In this document: piece by piece, positions 28,398-37,116 of the stretch
How the letters are laid out: the number at the start of each line of letters is the position of its first letter
Numbering within the stretch: the stretch's first letter is position 1
Source: Cognatundibacterium rugosum
GTDB taxonomy: Bacteria; Pseudomonadota; Gammaproteobacteria; Burkholderiales; Burkholderiaceae_D
Direction: 5' to 3'
Assembly: GCF_014284365.1 (NCBI RefSeq)
Contig: NZ_JACOGG010000002.1
Location: 1-64,000, forward strand
DNA length: 64,000 nucleotides
Notes under the pieces: model-generated
What the model was told of the DNA's origin: nothing
The model's input: the letters and a program-made list of their open reading frames with translations, nothing else
Databases searched by the model: none
Translations under genes and position numbers: made by a program

Positions 28398-29492
28398 TTA
28401 ATCCTGAGGCAACTCGTGTATCACCAAGCCGGCATGGGGTGGCAAAGGCTGCAGCCAGGATTTGTGTCGCAATGCACGTTCACAATCATGCACACCTGCC
28501 TGCCAGCGGCTCTGGATGGTGCTGGCACTAAAATCTACATCTTTAAAATACTGTTCATCCGGCAGCGCTTTCATAATCAGATGCACCACATTCACCGTAT
28601 GATCGCAGCCCATTTTCATCAGCGGCTGCAATTGCTTATCCTTGCGAGCTGAGGCTGGCAGGTGCGCAGTAAGCGTACGAATTGCGCGCTGCATATTCTG
28701 CATTTTCTGATGCATCATCAATAATTCCCGTGAGCGGCTGGCATACTGTATGTTTTTATAGCGCGTCATCACATCGGCAATCGAGGCAGGCCTGCTTTCG
28801 GTCGGGTCCCACAAGTCCACCATAAAGCACAGGGCATCTTCGTTTTCTTCTTCATCCAGGAAAATGCTCAGCGGTGAATTGGAATACACCCCGCCATCCC
28901 AATACGCACGGCCATCAATCAGCACAGGTGGGAAACCAGGCGGTAAGGCACCGCTGGCCATGATGTGTTCGGCAGTGATAACTTGTTTGGTATTGTCAAA
29001 CACCACACTCTGTCCATCATCCAGATCCACCGCACAGACGCTGAGCCGCATATGCCCCTGATTGAGATAATCAAAATCGACATACTGTTGCAGTGTCGCT
29101 TTCAACTCTGACGTGTCATAAAAGCCAGCCTCAGACAAAGGAACCGTGCGCTGTATATCCCAGGCTGCACCAGGTCGTGGCTTGAAAAAACCATTCACGC
29201 CATTGAGCAAAATACCCATGGTACTGAGGTTCTTCAGCATACTGTTCCAGGGCCAGAACTGCCCTCTGTGCACTGCATCCGGGGCCAGGCTGTTCCAAAA
29301 TGCCTGTAATTGCGCGAGCCGCTGTTCCGGTGGATTGCCCGCGATCAACGCACTATTGATCGCACCAATTGAAGTGCCTATCACCCAATCCGGCACAGTT
29401 CCATGTTGATGTAAAGTCTGAAATACGCCTGCCTGATAGGCGCCTAAAGCTCCGCCGCCTTGCAGTATCAATACGGTTTTTTGCTGTGACAT
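28398..29492 (-). CDS. Patatin-like phospholipase with DUF3734 C-terminal region
   Basis: The 364-residue product begins with the patatin oxyanion motif LQGGGALGAYQAGVFQTLHQ. The nucleophile elbow GTSIGAINSALIAG and the dyad motif YWDGGVYSNSPL follow. The C-terminal part (about 230-330: YKNIQYASRSRELLMMHQKM) fits the DUF3734 domain seen in many proteobacterial patatins. No signal peptide is seen. It is probably a cytoplasmic or peripheral lipid acyl hydrolase. The gene converges on rpoH and stands alone. Confidence 0.9.
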   Translation of the reverse strand: MSQQKTVLILQGGGALGAYQAGVFQTLHQHGTVPDWVIGTSIGAINSALIAGNPPEQRLAQLQAFWNSLAPDAVHRGQFWPWNSMLKNLSTMGILLNGVNGFFKPRPGAAWDIQRTVPLSEAGFYDTSELKATLQQYVDFDYLNQGHMRLSVCAVDLDDGQSVVFDNTKQVITAEHIMASGALPPGFPPVLIDGRAYWDGGVYSNSPLSIFLDEEENEDALCFMVDLWDPTESRPASIADVMTRYKNIQYASRSRELLMMHQKMQNMQRAIRTLTAHLPASARKDKQLQPLMKMGCDHTVNVVHLIMKALPDEQYFKDVDFSASTIQSRWQAGVHDCERALRHKSWLQPLPPHAGLVIHELPQD

Positions 29493-29864
29493 ACTATCTT
29501 CCTGGAATTTACTTCACTCTGATTCGGACGCACCAGCGCAACTCTCAACCGGACAGAGGACTCATCCTGCGCGCCAGGAAACCGATCATAACCCAGCTTT
29601 GCTTCATCTCCATAACACACCGGGAGTCACACTGAGATTCAATGCAGCCCCATGCCGGGTAAATCGACATTAAGCACTTATTTAATATAAAAATACAATA
29701 AGTTAACTCATTGCCTATCGGATAAGTTATACAATCAATATTGTTATGCAAGCATCGTATCCGTATTCGACATGCTTGCTGACGTGACGGGAAAACAGCT
29801 TAGTGGTAACGAGACAATCAGCACACTGATTTTGCAATAACAATCAAAGAACATGAGGCGATCC
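29493..29864. other. Promoter-bearing gap between the patatin gene and the M48 operon
   Basis: No gene is supported in these 372 bases. The right part carries an 8-bp inverted repeat, GCAAGCAT-N16-ATGCTTGC (29748-29779), about 90 bases before the first gene of the exported protein/protease/lipoprotein operon, in a locally AT-rich stretch. It is a candidate operator. The left part presumably holds the promoter of the minus-strand patatin gene. Confidence 0.5.
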
Positions 29865-30590
29865 ATGAGTTTTTCGTATTTCAAGCGTTATGTACAAGGA
29901 CGGGGTAGTTGCGTTTTATTAGTCGCATTCATGCTGCTCAACGCAGGGCCAGCAGCGGCTGTGGAACAAATTGCAGCAGGATTTAGCGGTCTGAAAAAAG
30001 GTGAGAAAGTCGTTCTGATGCCTACCGATGTCGAGCTGTTTTCTATGAGCGCCGGCGGGATGAATGAACCACGCGCAGACTGGACCGAAGCCGCCACCAG
30101 GCACTTCAATCTGGCCTTGCTCAAAAAACGCAGTGCGCTGGGTTTAGTCAGCCTGGATCTGGCGAATGAAGAGGCTGATACCTTCAGCGATATCAGTGCA
30201 TTGCATGCCGCCGTCGCGCAGGCGATCAATACCCATCACTTTGGTCACTCTGGCTACAACCTGCCTACCAAGGAAGGTAAACTGGACTGGTCTATGGGAG
30301 AAGCGGTCAAACCGATACAAGAGAAAACCCAGGCGGATTATGCGCTGTTCACCTGGGTACGCGACAGCTATGCCAGCGCAGAGCGTAAGGCCGCGATGGT
30401 GGCAATGGCATTTCTGGGTGTTGGTCTGACCGGCGGCACACAACTGGGCTATGCCTCGCTGGTTGACTTACGCACTGGCCGGGTGGTCTGGTTTAACCGG
30501 TTAATCAGTTCTACCGGTGATTTGCGCGAAGAGGACAAAGCAAAGGATACGGTGGATTCCTTGCTCAATAAATTCCCGACACCACAATGA
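29865..30590 (+). CDS. Exported protein of unknown function, first gene of an M48 protease operon
   Basis: The ATG at 29865 has GAGG 5 bases upstream and is preferred to the one four codons earlier. The 241-residue product has a signal peptide (RGSCVLLVAFMLLNAGPAAAVEQ). The mature domain has the pattern of periplasmic nucleotide-free CsgG-like or FlgO-like proteins (GEKVVLMPTDVELFSMSAGG, QADYALFTWVRDSYASAERK, YASLVDLRTGRVVWFNRLIS), in which a beta sheet ends with a 'DLRTGRVVW' strand. That resemblance is weak and no family is claimed. Its stop overlaps the start of the protease gene by 4 bases. Confidence 0.75.
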   Translation: MSFSYFKRYVQGRGSCVLLVAFMLLNAGPAAAVEQIAAGFSGLKKGEKVVLMPTDVELFSMSAGGMNEPRADWTEAATRHFNLALLKKRSALGLVSLDLANEEADTFSDISALHAAVAQAINTHHFGHSGYNLPTKEGKLDWSMGEAVKPIQEKTQADYALFTWVRDSYASAERKAAMVAMAFLGVGLTGGTQLGYASLVDLRTGRVVWFNRLISSTGDLREEDKAKDTVDSLLNKFPTPQ

Positions 30591-31747
30591 AGCGCCGCTA
30601 CTTTTTACGTTCAGGCGCAGCGTTGGCCGCAAGCCTGCTGTTGACGCAGAGCGCATTTGCAAATACGCCATGGAAAATACCCGAGCGTATGAGCAAGCCA
30701 GACATCAGCAGCGATGAGGGTGGCTTATGGGCCATGATGGACAGAGAAGAAAGTCGCTTACGCCGCAGTCCGTTTGCCTTACGTGACGCAGCTTTACAAA
30801 GCTACATCCAGGGTATTGCCTGTAAGCTTGCTGGCAATCATTGCACGGATGTCAGGGTGCATCTGGTCAGAAATCGCTACTTCAATGCCAATATGGCACC
30901 GAATGGCATGATGCAAGTCTGGAGCGGGCTGATGCTGAGGGTGGAGAATGAAGCGCAATTTTCCGCCATTCTGGGTCATGAACTGGCGCATTATATGGAG
31001 CGTCATACCGTCAATCGCTTACGTGATGCCAAGTCCAAAGCGGCATTTGGGCAGTTTCTAAGTATATTTGGACTGCCCGGACTGATAGGCGCGTTGAGTG
31101 TCGTCGCCAGCTCTTTTTCTTTTTCACGCGATCAGGAACGTCAGGCCGATGAATTCGGACTGACGCTGATGAGCCAGGCTGGCTATGATCCAGCCGAAGC
31201 CGCCAAAGTCTGGGCCAATCTGATTGAAGAAAGCAATGCTTCAGCCGAGCGCGACCCTTCTAAAAACAGCATGTTGTTCGCCACCCATCCGGCCAGCGTC
31301 GAAAGAAAAGACACATTAATTCAATTGGCAAACCAACTCCCGGCGGGTGGCCAGCTGAACGAGCAGGAATGGCGGAAACAAACCAAGCCGTTTTTACACG
31401 GTTGGCTGGAAGACGAAATCAAACGCGGCTGCCATGAAGAATCGATCGTCTTACTGTCACGTCTGTCGGCCCGCTTTCCGACTGAGGCTGAATATCTGTG
31501 GGCCAGAGGTGATATTTTCCGCTTACGCAACCTGCCTGGAGATGCGGACAAGGCGATCGCAGATTTTCGGGCGGCGATCGCGCTTGGCAGCGAACCGGCT
31601 GAAACCCATCGTGGCCTGGGCATTATATTTCGCGGTCAAAATCAACAAAAACTGGCATCAGCCAGTTTTTCCCGTTACCTGGAATTAGCACCGGATGCCT
31701 CCGATGCGCTGATGGTCAAAAATTATTTAGAGGAATCCAATTCATGA
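30587..31747 (+). CDS. Exported M48-family zinc metalloprotease
   Basis: The 386-residue product has a signal peptide (KRRYFLRSGAALAASLLLTQ SAFA; twin-Arg-like but with RR at positions 3-4). The zinc motif HELAHYMERH and the third ligand in DQERQADEFGLTLM are present, so it is likely active. The C-terminal third (about 270-386) is helical and repeat-like (YLWARGDIFRLRNLPGDADK, AETHRGLGIIFRGQNQQKLA), as in BepA-type proteases with TPR regions. BepA assists outer-membrane protein assembly and degrades stalled LptD. A similar periplasmic role is possible but unproven. It overlaps both neighbours by ATGA, which points to coupled translation. Confidence 0.9.
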   Translation: MKRRYFLRSGAALAASLLLTQSAFANTPWKIPERMSKPDISSDEGGLWAMMDREESRLRRSPFALRDAALQSYIQGIACKLAGNHCTDVRVHLVRNRYFNANMAPNGMMQVWSGLMLRVENEAQFSAILGHELAHYMERHTVNRLRDAKSKAAFGQFLSIFGLPGLIGALSVVASSFSFSRDQERQADEFGLTLMSQAGYDPAEAAKVWANLIEESNASAERDPSKNSMLFATHPASVERKDTLIQLANQLPAGGQLNEQEWRKQTKPFLHGWLEDEIKRGCHEESIVLLSRLSARFPTEAEYLWARGDIFRLRNLPGDADKAIADFRAAIALGSEPAETHRGLGIIFRGQNQQKLASASFSRYLELAPDASDALMVKNYLEESNS

Positions 31748-32331
31748 ATCTCTTTAAGAAATGCATCTTACTTTCTGCGGTATTACTCGCAACAGCCTGT
31801 GTCACAACCACGAAGATAGATGCTGGCCCCAGAAATATAGGCGAACATTTACAACTGAACTTAAGCGGGGCCTGGAATCAGATCAATGTCTCAGGCATGA
31901 ATGGCCCGCACACCGAAACCTGGACTATGGAAGGCCTGGCCATCGATAAACTGGATATCTATTCCGGTCTGAATGAAAATGAAGCCATCCATCCGGCTTC
32001 GGCTTCTGCCAGAGATAAGAAAAATTATGTGTTTAAAGCCAGCTTACAACCGGAACAAATTGTTGCACTGTTCGAAGGCACGCTGACACGTGATGGCTCC
32101 ACGTTTAAGCTGCTGAAACTGCAACCCACACTGTTTGGCGGCGTCAAGGGCTTTCATTTTGAATATGCAGTGACTAGAAAAATCGACAACGTCGAAATTC
32201 TGGGATCAGCCAATGTGGCCATCAGCCGGAATCAACTGTATGCCATGGTGTACCAGGCACCTAAGCTGGTGTTTTACACGCGTCATATCGAGCGTGTGAA
32301 TCAGATCATGCAAAGCGCACGCATCTCATAA
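31744..32331 (+). CDS. Putative lipoprotein, third gene of the M48 operon
   Basis: The 195-residue product has a lipoprotein signal (KKCILLSAVLLATACVTTTK; lipobox LATAC, Cys at about residue 19). The mature domain is mostly predicted beta and resembles no family that could be named (HLQLNLSGAWNQINVSGMNG, ARDKKNYVFKASLQPEQIVA). Residue +2 after the Cys is Val, not Asp, which in enteric bacteria favours outer-membrane sorting. Overlap with the protease stop (ATGA) suggests that the three products act together in the envelope. Confidence 0.8.
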   Translation: MNLFKKCILLSAVLLATACVTTTKIDAGPRNIGEHLQLNLSGAWNQINVSGMNGPHTETWTMEGLAIDKLDIYSGLNENEAIHPASASARDKKNYVFKASLQPEQIVALFEGTLTRDGSTFKLLKLQPTLFGGVKGFHFEYAVTRKIDNVEILGSANVAISRNQLYAMVYQAPKLVFYTRHIERVNQIMQSARIS

Positions 32332-32420
32332 TTGTTGCTCCCGCGTTTTGCTACGCAGGCAGTAAGGCAATCAGGCCGGAAGTCATTTCCGGCCAGTTAA
32401 GCTGAATAGATCGATAGCGC

Positions 32421-33332
32421 TCAGGATGCCTTAGCTAACAGCAGCTTTAAATCATGCACGATAGGATCCGGACCTTGTCCATGACGCAGGAACAGGCGTA
32501 TGCGCCCCTGTTGGTCGAATACATAGGTCCCCGCAGTATGGTCCATGGTGTAGCTGTCTGGCGTTTTCCCCGGTACTTTTTGGTAATACACTTTGAAGTC
32601 CTTGGCGACCTGGGCAGTCGCCGCCGCATCACCATACAAGCCCAGGAAGCGCGCATCGAAATTCGGTACATAAGCCGCTAACAAGGCCTGGGTATCACGC
32701 TCAGGGTCTATGGTAGCGAACAATACCTGGGTCTTTTCTGCATCCGGCCCCAGCTTTTGCATCACATTCGCCATTTCCACCATGGTTGTCGGGCAAACAT
32801 CAGGACATTGGGTATAACCAAAAAAGATCAGAACCAGCTTACCTTTGAAGTCAGCCAGGGTTCTGGGCTTGCCATTGTGGTCGGTCAGCTTGAAGTCTTT
32901 CGCATAATCAAGGCCAGTTAAATCTGTATTTACAAACTTCTTATCAACGTCTCCCTTCCCCCAACCCAAAAAGGAAAACCGGCTTTGTTTTTGGCAATAA
33001 AGCGTCCAACTTGATTCAAACGATACTCCATTTACTTTTGCATCTAAATTAGGGCTAACAAGTAGATTATCGTTCTCAATTAATGCGGTTCTGCTACCTG
33101 TTTTAGGATCTTTGATTGAGTAAAAACGCTTAAAACCGACATATCCTCCAAATGAATTCTTAGCGTTTACTTCTCCACAAACTCCATATTCATTAAAAAC
33201 TTCGTTCCTAAATTGAACTGATTCAGGATCTTTCAAATTAGAAATAAGAAAGTCCTTTGCTTCCTTACTCTCCTGTACTGAGCATCCAGAAAGGAACAGG
33301 ATAAAAAGTAAAACATATAATTTAAATTTCAT
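32421..33332 (-). CDS. Chimeric SCO1/SenC copper chaperone with a foreign N-terminal lipoprotein domain
   Basis: The 303-residue product has two unlike parts. Residues about 1-128 are a lipoprotein (KLYVLLFILFLSGCSVQ, lipobox LSGC) with the small-domain pattern LKDPESVQFRN, VCGEVNAKNSFGGYVGFKRF seen in unrelated proteobacterial lipoproteins; the DNA is AT-rich. From about residue 130 (FVNTDLTGLDYAKDF) it is a normal SCO1 thioredoxin-fold domain in GC-balanced DNA, with the copper ligands CPDVC and the His in YTMDHTAGTYVF. SCO1 delivers copper to the CuA site of subunit II. The gene follows ctaB by 42 AT-rich bases, so the graft replaced the native sco start. Membrane anchoring is kept through the new lipobox. 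The frame is unbroken. Confidence 0.88.
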   Translation of the reverse strand: MKFKLYVLLFILFLSGCSVQESKEAKDFLISNLKDPESVQFRNEVFNEYGVCGEVNAKNSFGGYVGFKRFYSIKDPKTGSRTALIENDNLLVSPNLDAKVNGVSFESSWTLYCQKQSRFSFLGWGKGDVDKKFVNTDLTGLDYAKDFKLTDHNGKPRTLADFKGKLVLIFFGYTQCPDVCPTTMVEMANVMQKLGPDAEKTQVLFATIDPERDTQALLAAYVPNFDARFLGLYGDAAATAQVAKDFKVYYQKVPGKTPDSYTMDHTAGTYVFDQQGRIRLFLRHGQGPDPIVHDLKLLLAKAS

Positions 33333-33374
33333 TTAATTACCCAACAATAAAAATTAGGTTCCGAAATAAACAAT

Positions 33375-34259
33375 CTAGAATTTAATATAGTGATCGACCA
33401 GTAAGGCCGCAAACAGCAGAGACAGGTAAATGATCGAATAGGCAAAGGTTTTACGTGCCAGCAGATCGTTATAGTCGGTGTACATTTTCCATGCATACCA
33501 CAGGAAAACCGCACCTAACACGATAGCACTGCCCAGATAAATTAAACCACTCATGTGTACCGCGAACGGCAGCAGGCTGGTAGCAAACAAAGCGATCGTA
33601 TACAGCCAGATATGCAGGCAAGTGATTTTAGGGCCATGCGTCACTGGCAACATAGGCAGGCCGGAACGCGCATAGTCATCGCGACGATACATCGCCAGCG
33701 CCCAGAAATGCGGCGGGGTCCAGACAAAAATAATCATCACCAGCAGCCAGGCTTGCATAGGTACATCATTGGCAACGGCCGCCCAGCCCAGTGCCGGTGG
33801 CATCGCGCCGGACAAGCCGCCAATCACGATATTCTGTGGCGTGGCTGGCTTCAGGATAATGGTATAAATAATCGCATAGCCGACAAAGGTGACAAAGGTC
33901 AGCCACATCGTAAGTGGATTCACAAAGTTGTACAGCACCCACATGCCCATACCACCGATCACACCGGAAAACACCAGCGTTTGCGGAGCGGTAATTTCAC
34001 CTTGGGCAGTAGCGCGTCGCGCTGTACGCGCCATGCGTGCATCGACTTCGCGTTCGACCAGGCAATTGACAGCAAACGCGGCACCGGCCAGCAGCCAGAT
34101 ACCGATGGTTGCGGCAACCAGTATGCGCCAGTCAGGTAAGTCCGGCGTCGCCAGAAACATGCCGATCACGGCACAAAATACGGCGAGCTGAGTCACGCGC
34201 GGCTTGGTGAGCGCCCAGTACTGGGCGATACGGTTAGAGGGAAGAGTGAGTGTGGTCAT
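33375..34259 (-). CDS. ctaB: Protoheme IX farnesyltransferase (heme O synthase)
   Basis: The start chosen is the ATG at 34257-34259 ([20 protein letters not shown]), 5 bases after the ctaA stop; the longer frame overlaps ctaA. The 294-residue product is a UbiA-family prenyltransferase with about 9 membrane segments and the Asp-rich motif [18 protein letters not shown], plus the second motif [19 protein letters not shown]. It adds a farnesyl group to heme B to make heme O, the substrate of CtaA. It lies in the surf1-ctaA-ctaB-sco assembly group. Confidence 0.96.
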   Translation of the reverse strand: MTTLTLPSNRIAQYWALTKPRVTQLAVFCAVIGMFLATPDLPDWRILVAATIGIWLLAGAAFAVNCLVEREVDARMARTARRATAQGEITAPQTLVFSGVIGGMGMWVLYNFVNPLTMWLTFVTFVGYAIIYTIILKPATPQNIVIGGLSGAMPPALGWAAVANDVPMQAWLLVMIIFVWTPPHFWALAMYRRDDYARSGLPMLPVTHGPKITCLHIWLYTIALFATSLLPFAVHMSGLIYLGSAIVLGAVFLWYAWKMYTDYNDLLARKTFAYSIIYLSLLFAALLVDHYIKF

Positions 34260-34263
34260 GAGT

Positions 34264-35352
34264 TCAATAGACAGCAGCACGGCGTGCGTGCAGGATGCGG
34301 TAGTTTAACATGGTCAGCAACAGCACCAGCGCCGCCGCCATCCCGTTGTGCAAAACAGCCAGCAATAATGGCCAGGATAACAAGACCGTAGAAATACCCA
34401 GTACCACTTGCGCCAGCACAACCAGCAAGATCAGTTTCCCCAGTTGACGATAAACATCTACCTGCATCGCGCGCCAGGCCGCCCAGCCCACCACGAACGC
34501 CACCAGCAAGGCAAAATTCCGATGTACCCAATGTATCGCAACCAAAGCCTGGTAAGTGATGTAGTCACCGCCTGCCGTCTGTCCTAACTGACGCCAGAGG
34601 CTAAAGCCATGCTGAAAATCCATCTGAGGGACGATCTCGCCATGACAGAGTGGATAATCCTGGCAAGCCATGGCTGCATAGTTAGTACTGACCCAGCCGC
34701 CCAATGCAATTTGAAAAAACACAAACAACAGTGCCGCGCCCGCCAGCCAACGCAGAGACTGAGGCTGTAGCTGCGGTTGAGCACTTAGCCCGGATGAACC
34801 GGCAAAGCACCGATATTGTTCCAGACTCGCTGCCAGCAAGGCCAGCAGTCCCATCCCTAACAACAGATGGGTGGTCACGATCACAGGCTGCAGCTTCAGC
34901 GTGACAGTCCAGGCACCAAATGCGCCTTGTACACAGACCATGAGCAAACAGGCGATGGCCAGACTCAGCGGATAGTCGCGCCGCCGTGCACGCCAGGCCA
35001 TGACGACTTGCGCAATACACAGCAGACCAACACTCATGGCCAGGTAGCGATGTATCATTTCTATCCAGGCCTTGGTGACCGTGACCGGGCCATGTGGCAT
35101 CACAGCTTCCGCCGCCTTGATATCGCTGTGTGCCTGGAAAGGATTGGATTGGCCATAGCAGCCTGGCCAGTCGGGACAACCCAGACCGGAATCCGTCAGC
35201 CGGGTAAACGCACCGAACATAATCAGTTCAAAGGTCAATGCCAGCGTCACCGCCAGCAGCTTGCGGTGTTTATCGGAATCTGCAGAAAACAGGATAATAC
35301 AGAGCGGCACCGTCGCCACCGCCAGCGCAATCAAAGCAAGTTGCAACCACAT
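34264..35352 (-). CDS. ctaA: Heme A synthase (COX15/CtaA family)
   Basis: The 362-residue product has eight hydrophobic segments in two halves, with heme-ligand His residues in the pattern [41 protein letters not shown] and [14 protein letters not shown]. The signature [21 protein letters not shown] is clear and contains the conserved Cys pair. It oxidises heme O to heme A for the aa3-type oxidase. The stop is 2 bases past the next gene's context (ctaB starts just after), and the 35355-35957 gene ends 2 bases upstream, so the group is one operon. Confidence 0.97.
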   Translation of the reverse strand: MWLQLALIALAVATVPLCIILFSADSDKHRKLLAVTLALTFELIMFGAFTRLTDSGLGCPDWPGCYGQSNPFQAHSDIKAAEAVMPHGPVTVTKAWIEMIHRYLAMSVGLLCIAQVVMAWRARRRDYPLSLAIACLLMVCVQGAFGAWTVTLKLQPVIVTTHLLLGMGLLALLAASLEQYRCFAGSSGLSAQPQLQPQSLRWLAGAALLFVFFQIALGGWVSTNYAAMACQDYPLCHGEIVPQMDFQHGFSLWRQLGQTAGGDYITYQALVAIHWVHRNFALLVAFVVGWAAWRAMQVDVYRQLGKLILLVVLAQVVLGISTVLLSWPLLLAVLHNGMAAALVLLLTMLNYRILHARRAAVY

Positions 35353-35354
35353 AG

Positions 35355-35957
35355 TCAGCCTATCGCCGAAGCACGTAACAGTTTAGAGAGATCTTTTTTG
35401 ATCTTATTCGGATCCGCATTTTTTGGGTAACGCATCATCAGATTACCTAAAGGATCAATCACATAAATGTGCTCATTCAGCGTCGTGTCAGCCGCTACCG
35501 GCAACCAGGCGGCCAGGCGTGCACGATCAACCTGCAACACCCGCATACCATCGTATTCACGCAATAAACGGGTTTCGACCGGTGTCTGATCGGTCAGCAG
35601 CCAGACCCGCTCTATACGCTCCATTTCCTTGCCTTGCGCCAGCCGTAACTGGCGTACATCATGCAGCCGTTTTTCACAGGACGCATCACAATCAGCATTA
35701 CTGATTGTGACTAACAGCCACTTCCCTGCATAGTCGCGCAAACCCGTCTGCGCTGAATCCGGCGCATCGCCCAGACGATGCGACTGCAAATCGGGAATCG
35801 GGTACTGGCGCGGATCAAGAATAGTCCCGTAATTGGTTCTTCCCTCAGGCTTAATCACGTAATACGACAGATAGGAAAAAATCATGGGGGCGGCGCATAC
35901 GGCCAGCACCAATAATAATTTCCAGCGTCCCTTAGTTGTTTGCTGCTTGTTGTCCAC
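35355..35957 (-). CDS. Cytochrome oxidase locus membrane-anchored thioredoxin-like protein
   Basis: The start is a GTG at 35955-35957, preceded by AGGAA and inside the end of surf1 (26-base overlap). The 200-residue product has one N-terminal membrane segment (LLLVLAVCAAPMIFSYLSYY). A periplasmic domain with a thioredoxin-like layout follows: GLRDYAGKWLLVTISNADCD, then ASCEKRLHDVRQ (Cys pair spaced as in SCO proteins, C-x3-C), and IYVIDPLGNLMMRYPKNADP. It is a constant member of betaproteobacterial cta loci, often annotated as a transmembrane protein. A copper or thiol role in oxidase assembly is inferred. Confidence 0.85.
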   Translation of the reverse strand: MDNKQQTTKGRWKLLLVLAVCAAPMIFSYLSYYVIKPEGRTNYGTILDPRQYPIPDLQSHRLGDAPDSAQTGLRDYAGKWLLVTISNADCDASCEKRLHDVRQLRLAQGKEMERIERVWLLTDQTPVETRLLREYDGMRVLQVDRARLAAWLPVAADTTLNEHIYVIDPLGNLMMRYPKNADPNKIKKDLSKLLRASAIG

Positions 35958-36651
35958 GGCGTATTCCTGTCACGACATAAAATATAAAAACCATGAGCGA
36001 TAAAGCCAGCCATTGAAATGCATAGGCACGGTTTTTTTCCGCACCGCTGCTGGCCTTCGCCCAGTCACGCTGTAGTCCGTCAGCGCTATCGGAAGTCTGC
36101 TCCAACATGATGGATAAAAACTGTTTCCCACTGGCCTGCGCGACTTCACTGGCGCTGATATTTTGCAACAGCGCGCCAGGCCGCACGGCCTCAGGCTGCC
36201 CCAGTTGCATCACATGATCAAAGCCACTGCGTGCGGTTCCGACGATCTCAATGATACCCTGCGGTACCTTGACCGGCGCCAGCTTCAGCCTGTCTTGCGG
36301 GTCTCTGGCCTGCCAGCCACGCGCCACCAGCAAGTACTGATCCGTATCCGCAACACGGAAAGGCATCAGCACATAGCGACCAGATACACCATGCAGCGGC
36401 CGGTTATCGAGGTACAGCGGCCAGTCTGCCAGGAATTCGCCGCGCACCCTTAATTGGGTATAAGGTTCGATCGAGGCATGCAGATTCAGATTGAGCGGCA
36501 TGATAACGCGTTGTGCCTGCTCACGCTGCAGCGCAACTTGTTCACGCTGTTCGGCGCGCCGCGTTTGCCACTGCGCCAGCGACAATCCTGTGCAAATCAG
36601 CAGCAAGGCTGCAATACTGGGGATCAGACGAAATTGAAAAGAAAGTGACAT
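35932..36651 (-). CDS. SURF1 family cytochrome oxidase assembly protein
   Basis: The 239-residue product has membrane segments near each end (IPSIAALLLICTGLSLAQWQ and FQWLALSLMVFIFYVVTGIR) and a periplasmic SURF1 domain between. It carries the family patterns LRVRGEFLADWPLYLDNRPL, GRYVLMPFRVADTDQYLLVA and RGWQARD. SURF1 helps place heme A in subunit I. The next gene starts within its last codons. The gene diverges from the DUF2909 gene on the other strand. Confidence 0.94.
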   Translation of the reverse strand: MSLSFQFRLIPSIAALLLICTGLSLAQWQTRRAEQREQVALQREQAQRVIMPLNLNLHASIEPYTQLRVRGEFLADWPLYLDNRPLHGVSGRYVLMPFRVADTDQYLLVARGWQARDPQDRLKLAPVKVPQGIIEIVGTARSGFDHVMQLGQPEAVRPGALLQNISASEVAQASGKQFLSIMLEQTSDSADGLQRDWAKASSGAEKNRAYAFQWLALSLMVFIFYVVTGIRRGQQAANN

Positions 36652-36793
36652 TCAGTATTACAATTCAAAATAGGTACAAGACAGAAGGATGTCCTCCGGC
36701 CAGGCCGCAGACGCTTCTGCATACGCGTTGACAGCTGAGTAGCAATGGCGTCAATCATCCTTCAATTCACGGGACGGCAACGTCTGATTCAAT

Positions 36794-36994
36794 ATGAAAA
36801 TACTGGTCGCCATCGCTTTTTTTCTAATCATTGCCAGTATGGGCTCTGCACTGGTTTATCTGATGAAAGATAAGGGAAAAAGTAATCGTACGGTGCACGC
36901 ACTGGCACTCCGGGTTGGATTCTCCATCACGCTGTTCCTGCTGATCCTGTTCGCGAACAAGATGGGCTGGATACAACCAACCGGCATACGCTGA
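36794..36994 (+). CDS. DUF2909 twin transmembrane protein
   Basis: The 66-residue product has two hydrophobic segments joined by a short basic loop (ILVAIAFFLIIASMGSALVY, then KDKGKSNRTVHALALRVG, then FSITLFLLILFAN). This is the DUF2909 pattern, always found within the cytochrome oxidase locus of betaproteobacteria. It lies on the opposite strand between ctaE and surf1. It is presumably an inner-membrane accessory of the oxidase. The function is not established. Confidence 0.85.
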   Translation: MKILVAIAFFLIIASMGSALVYLMKDKGKSNRTVHALALRVGFSITLFLLILFANKMGWIQPTGIR

Positions 36995-37031
36995 GCGCTT
37001 CCGGAAAACCAAAACAGAATACAGCAGACAG

Positions 37032-37056
37032 AAAAAAGCCGCAGCAAACCTGCGGC
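37032..37056 (-). terminator. Rho-independent terminator of the cta structural operon
   Basis: On the minus strand GCCGCAG-GTTTG-CTGCGGC is followed by TTTTTT. It lies about 60 bases past the ctaE stop. Confidence 0.85.
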
Positions 37057-37116
37057 CTGTGATGCTCAATTTGACGACGATACGATGCGGCTGCCCGTCG
37101 TCAAGCCTGGTGATAC

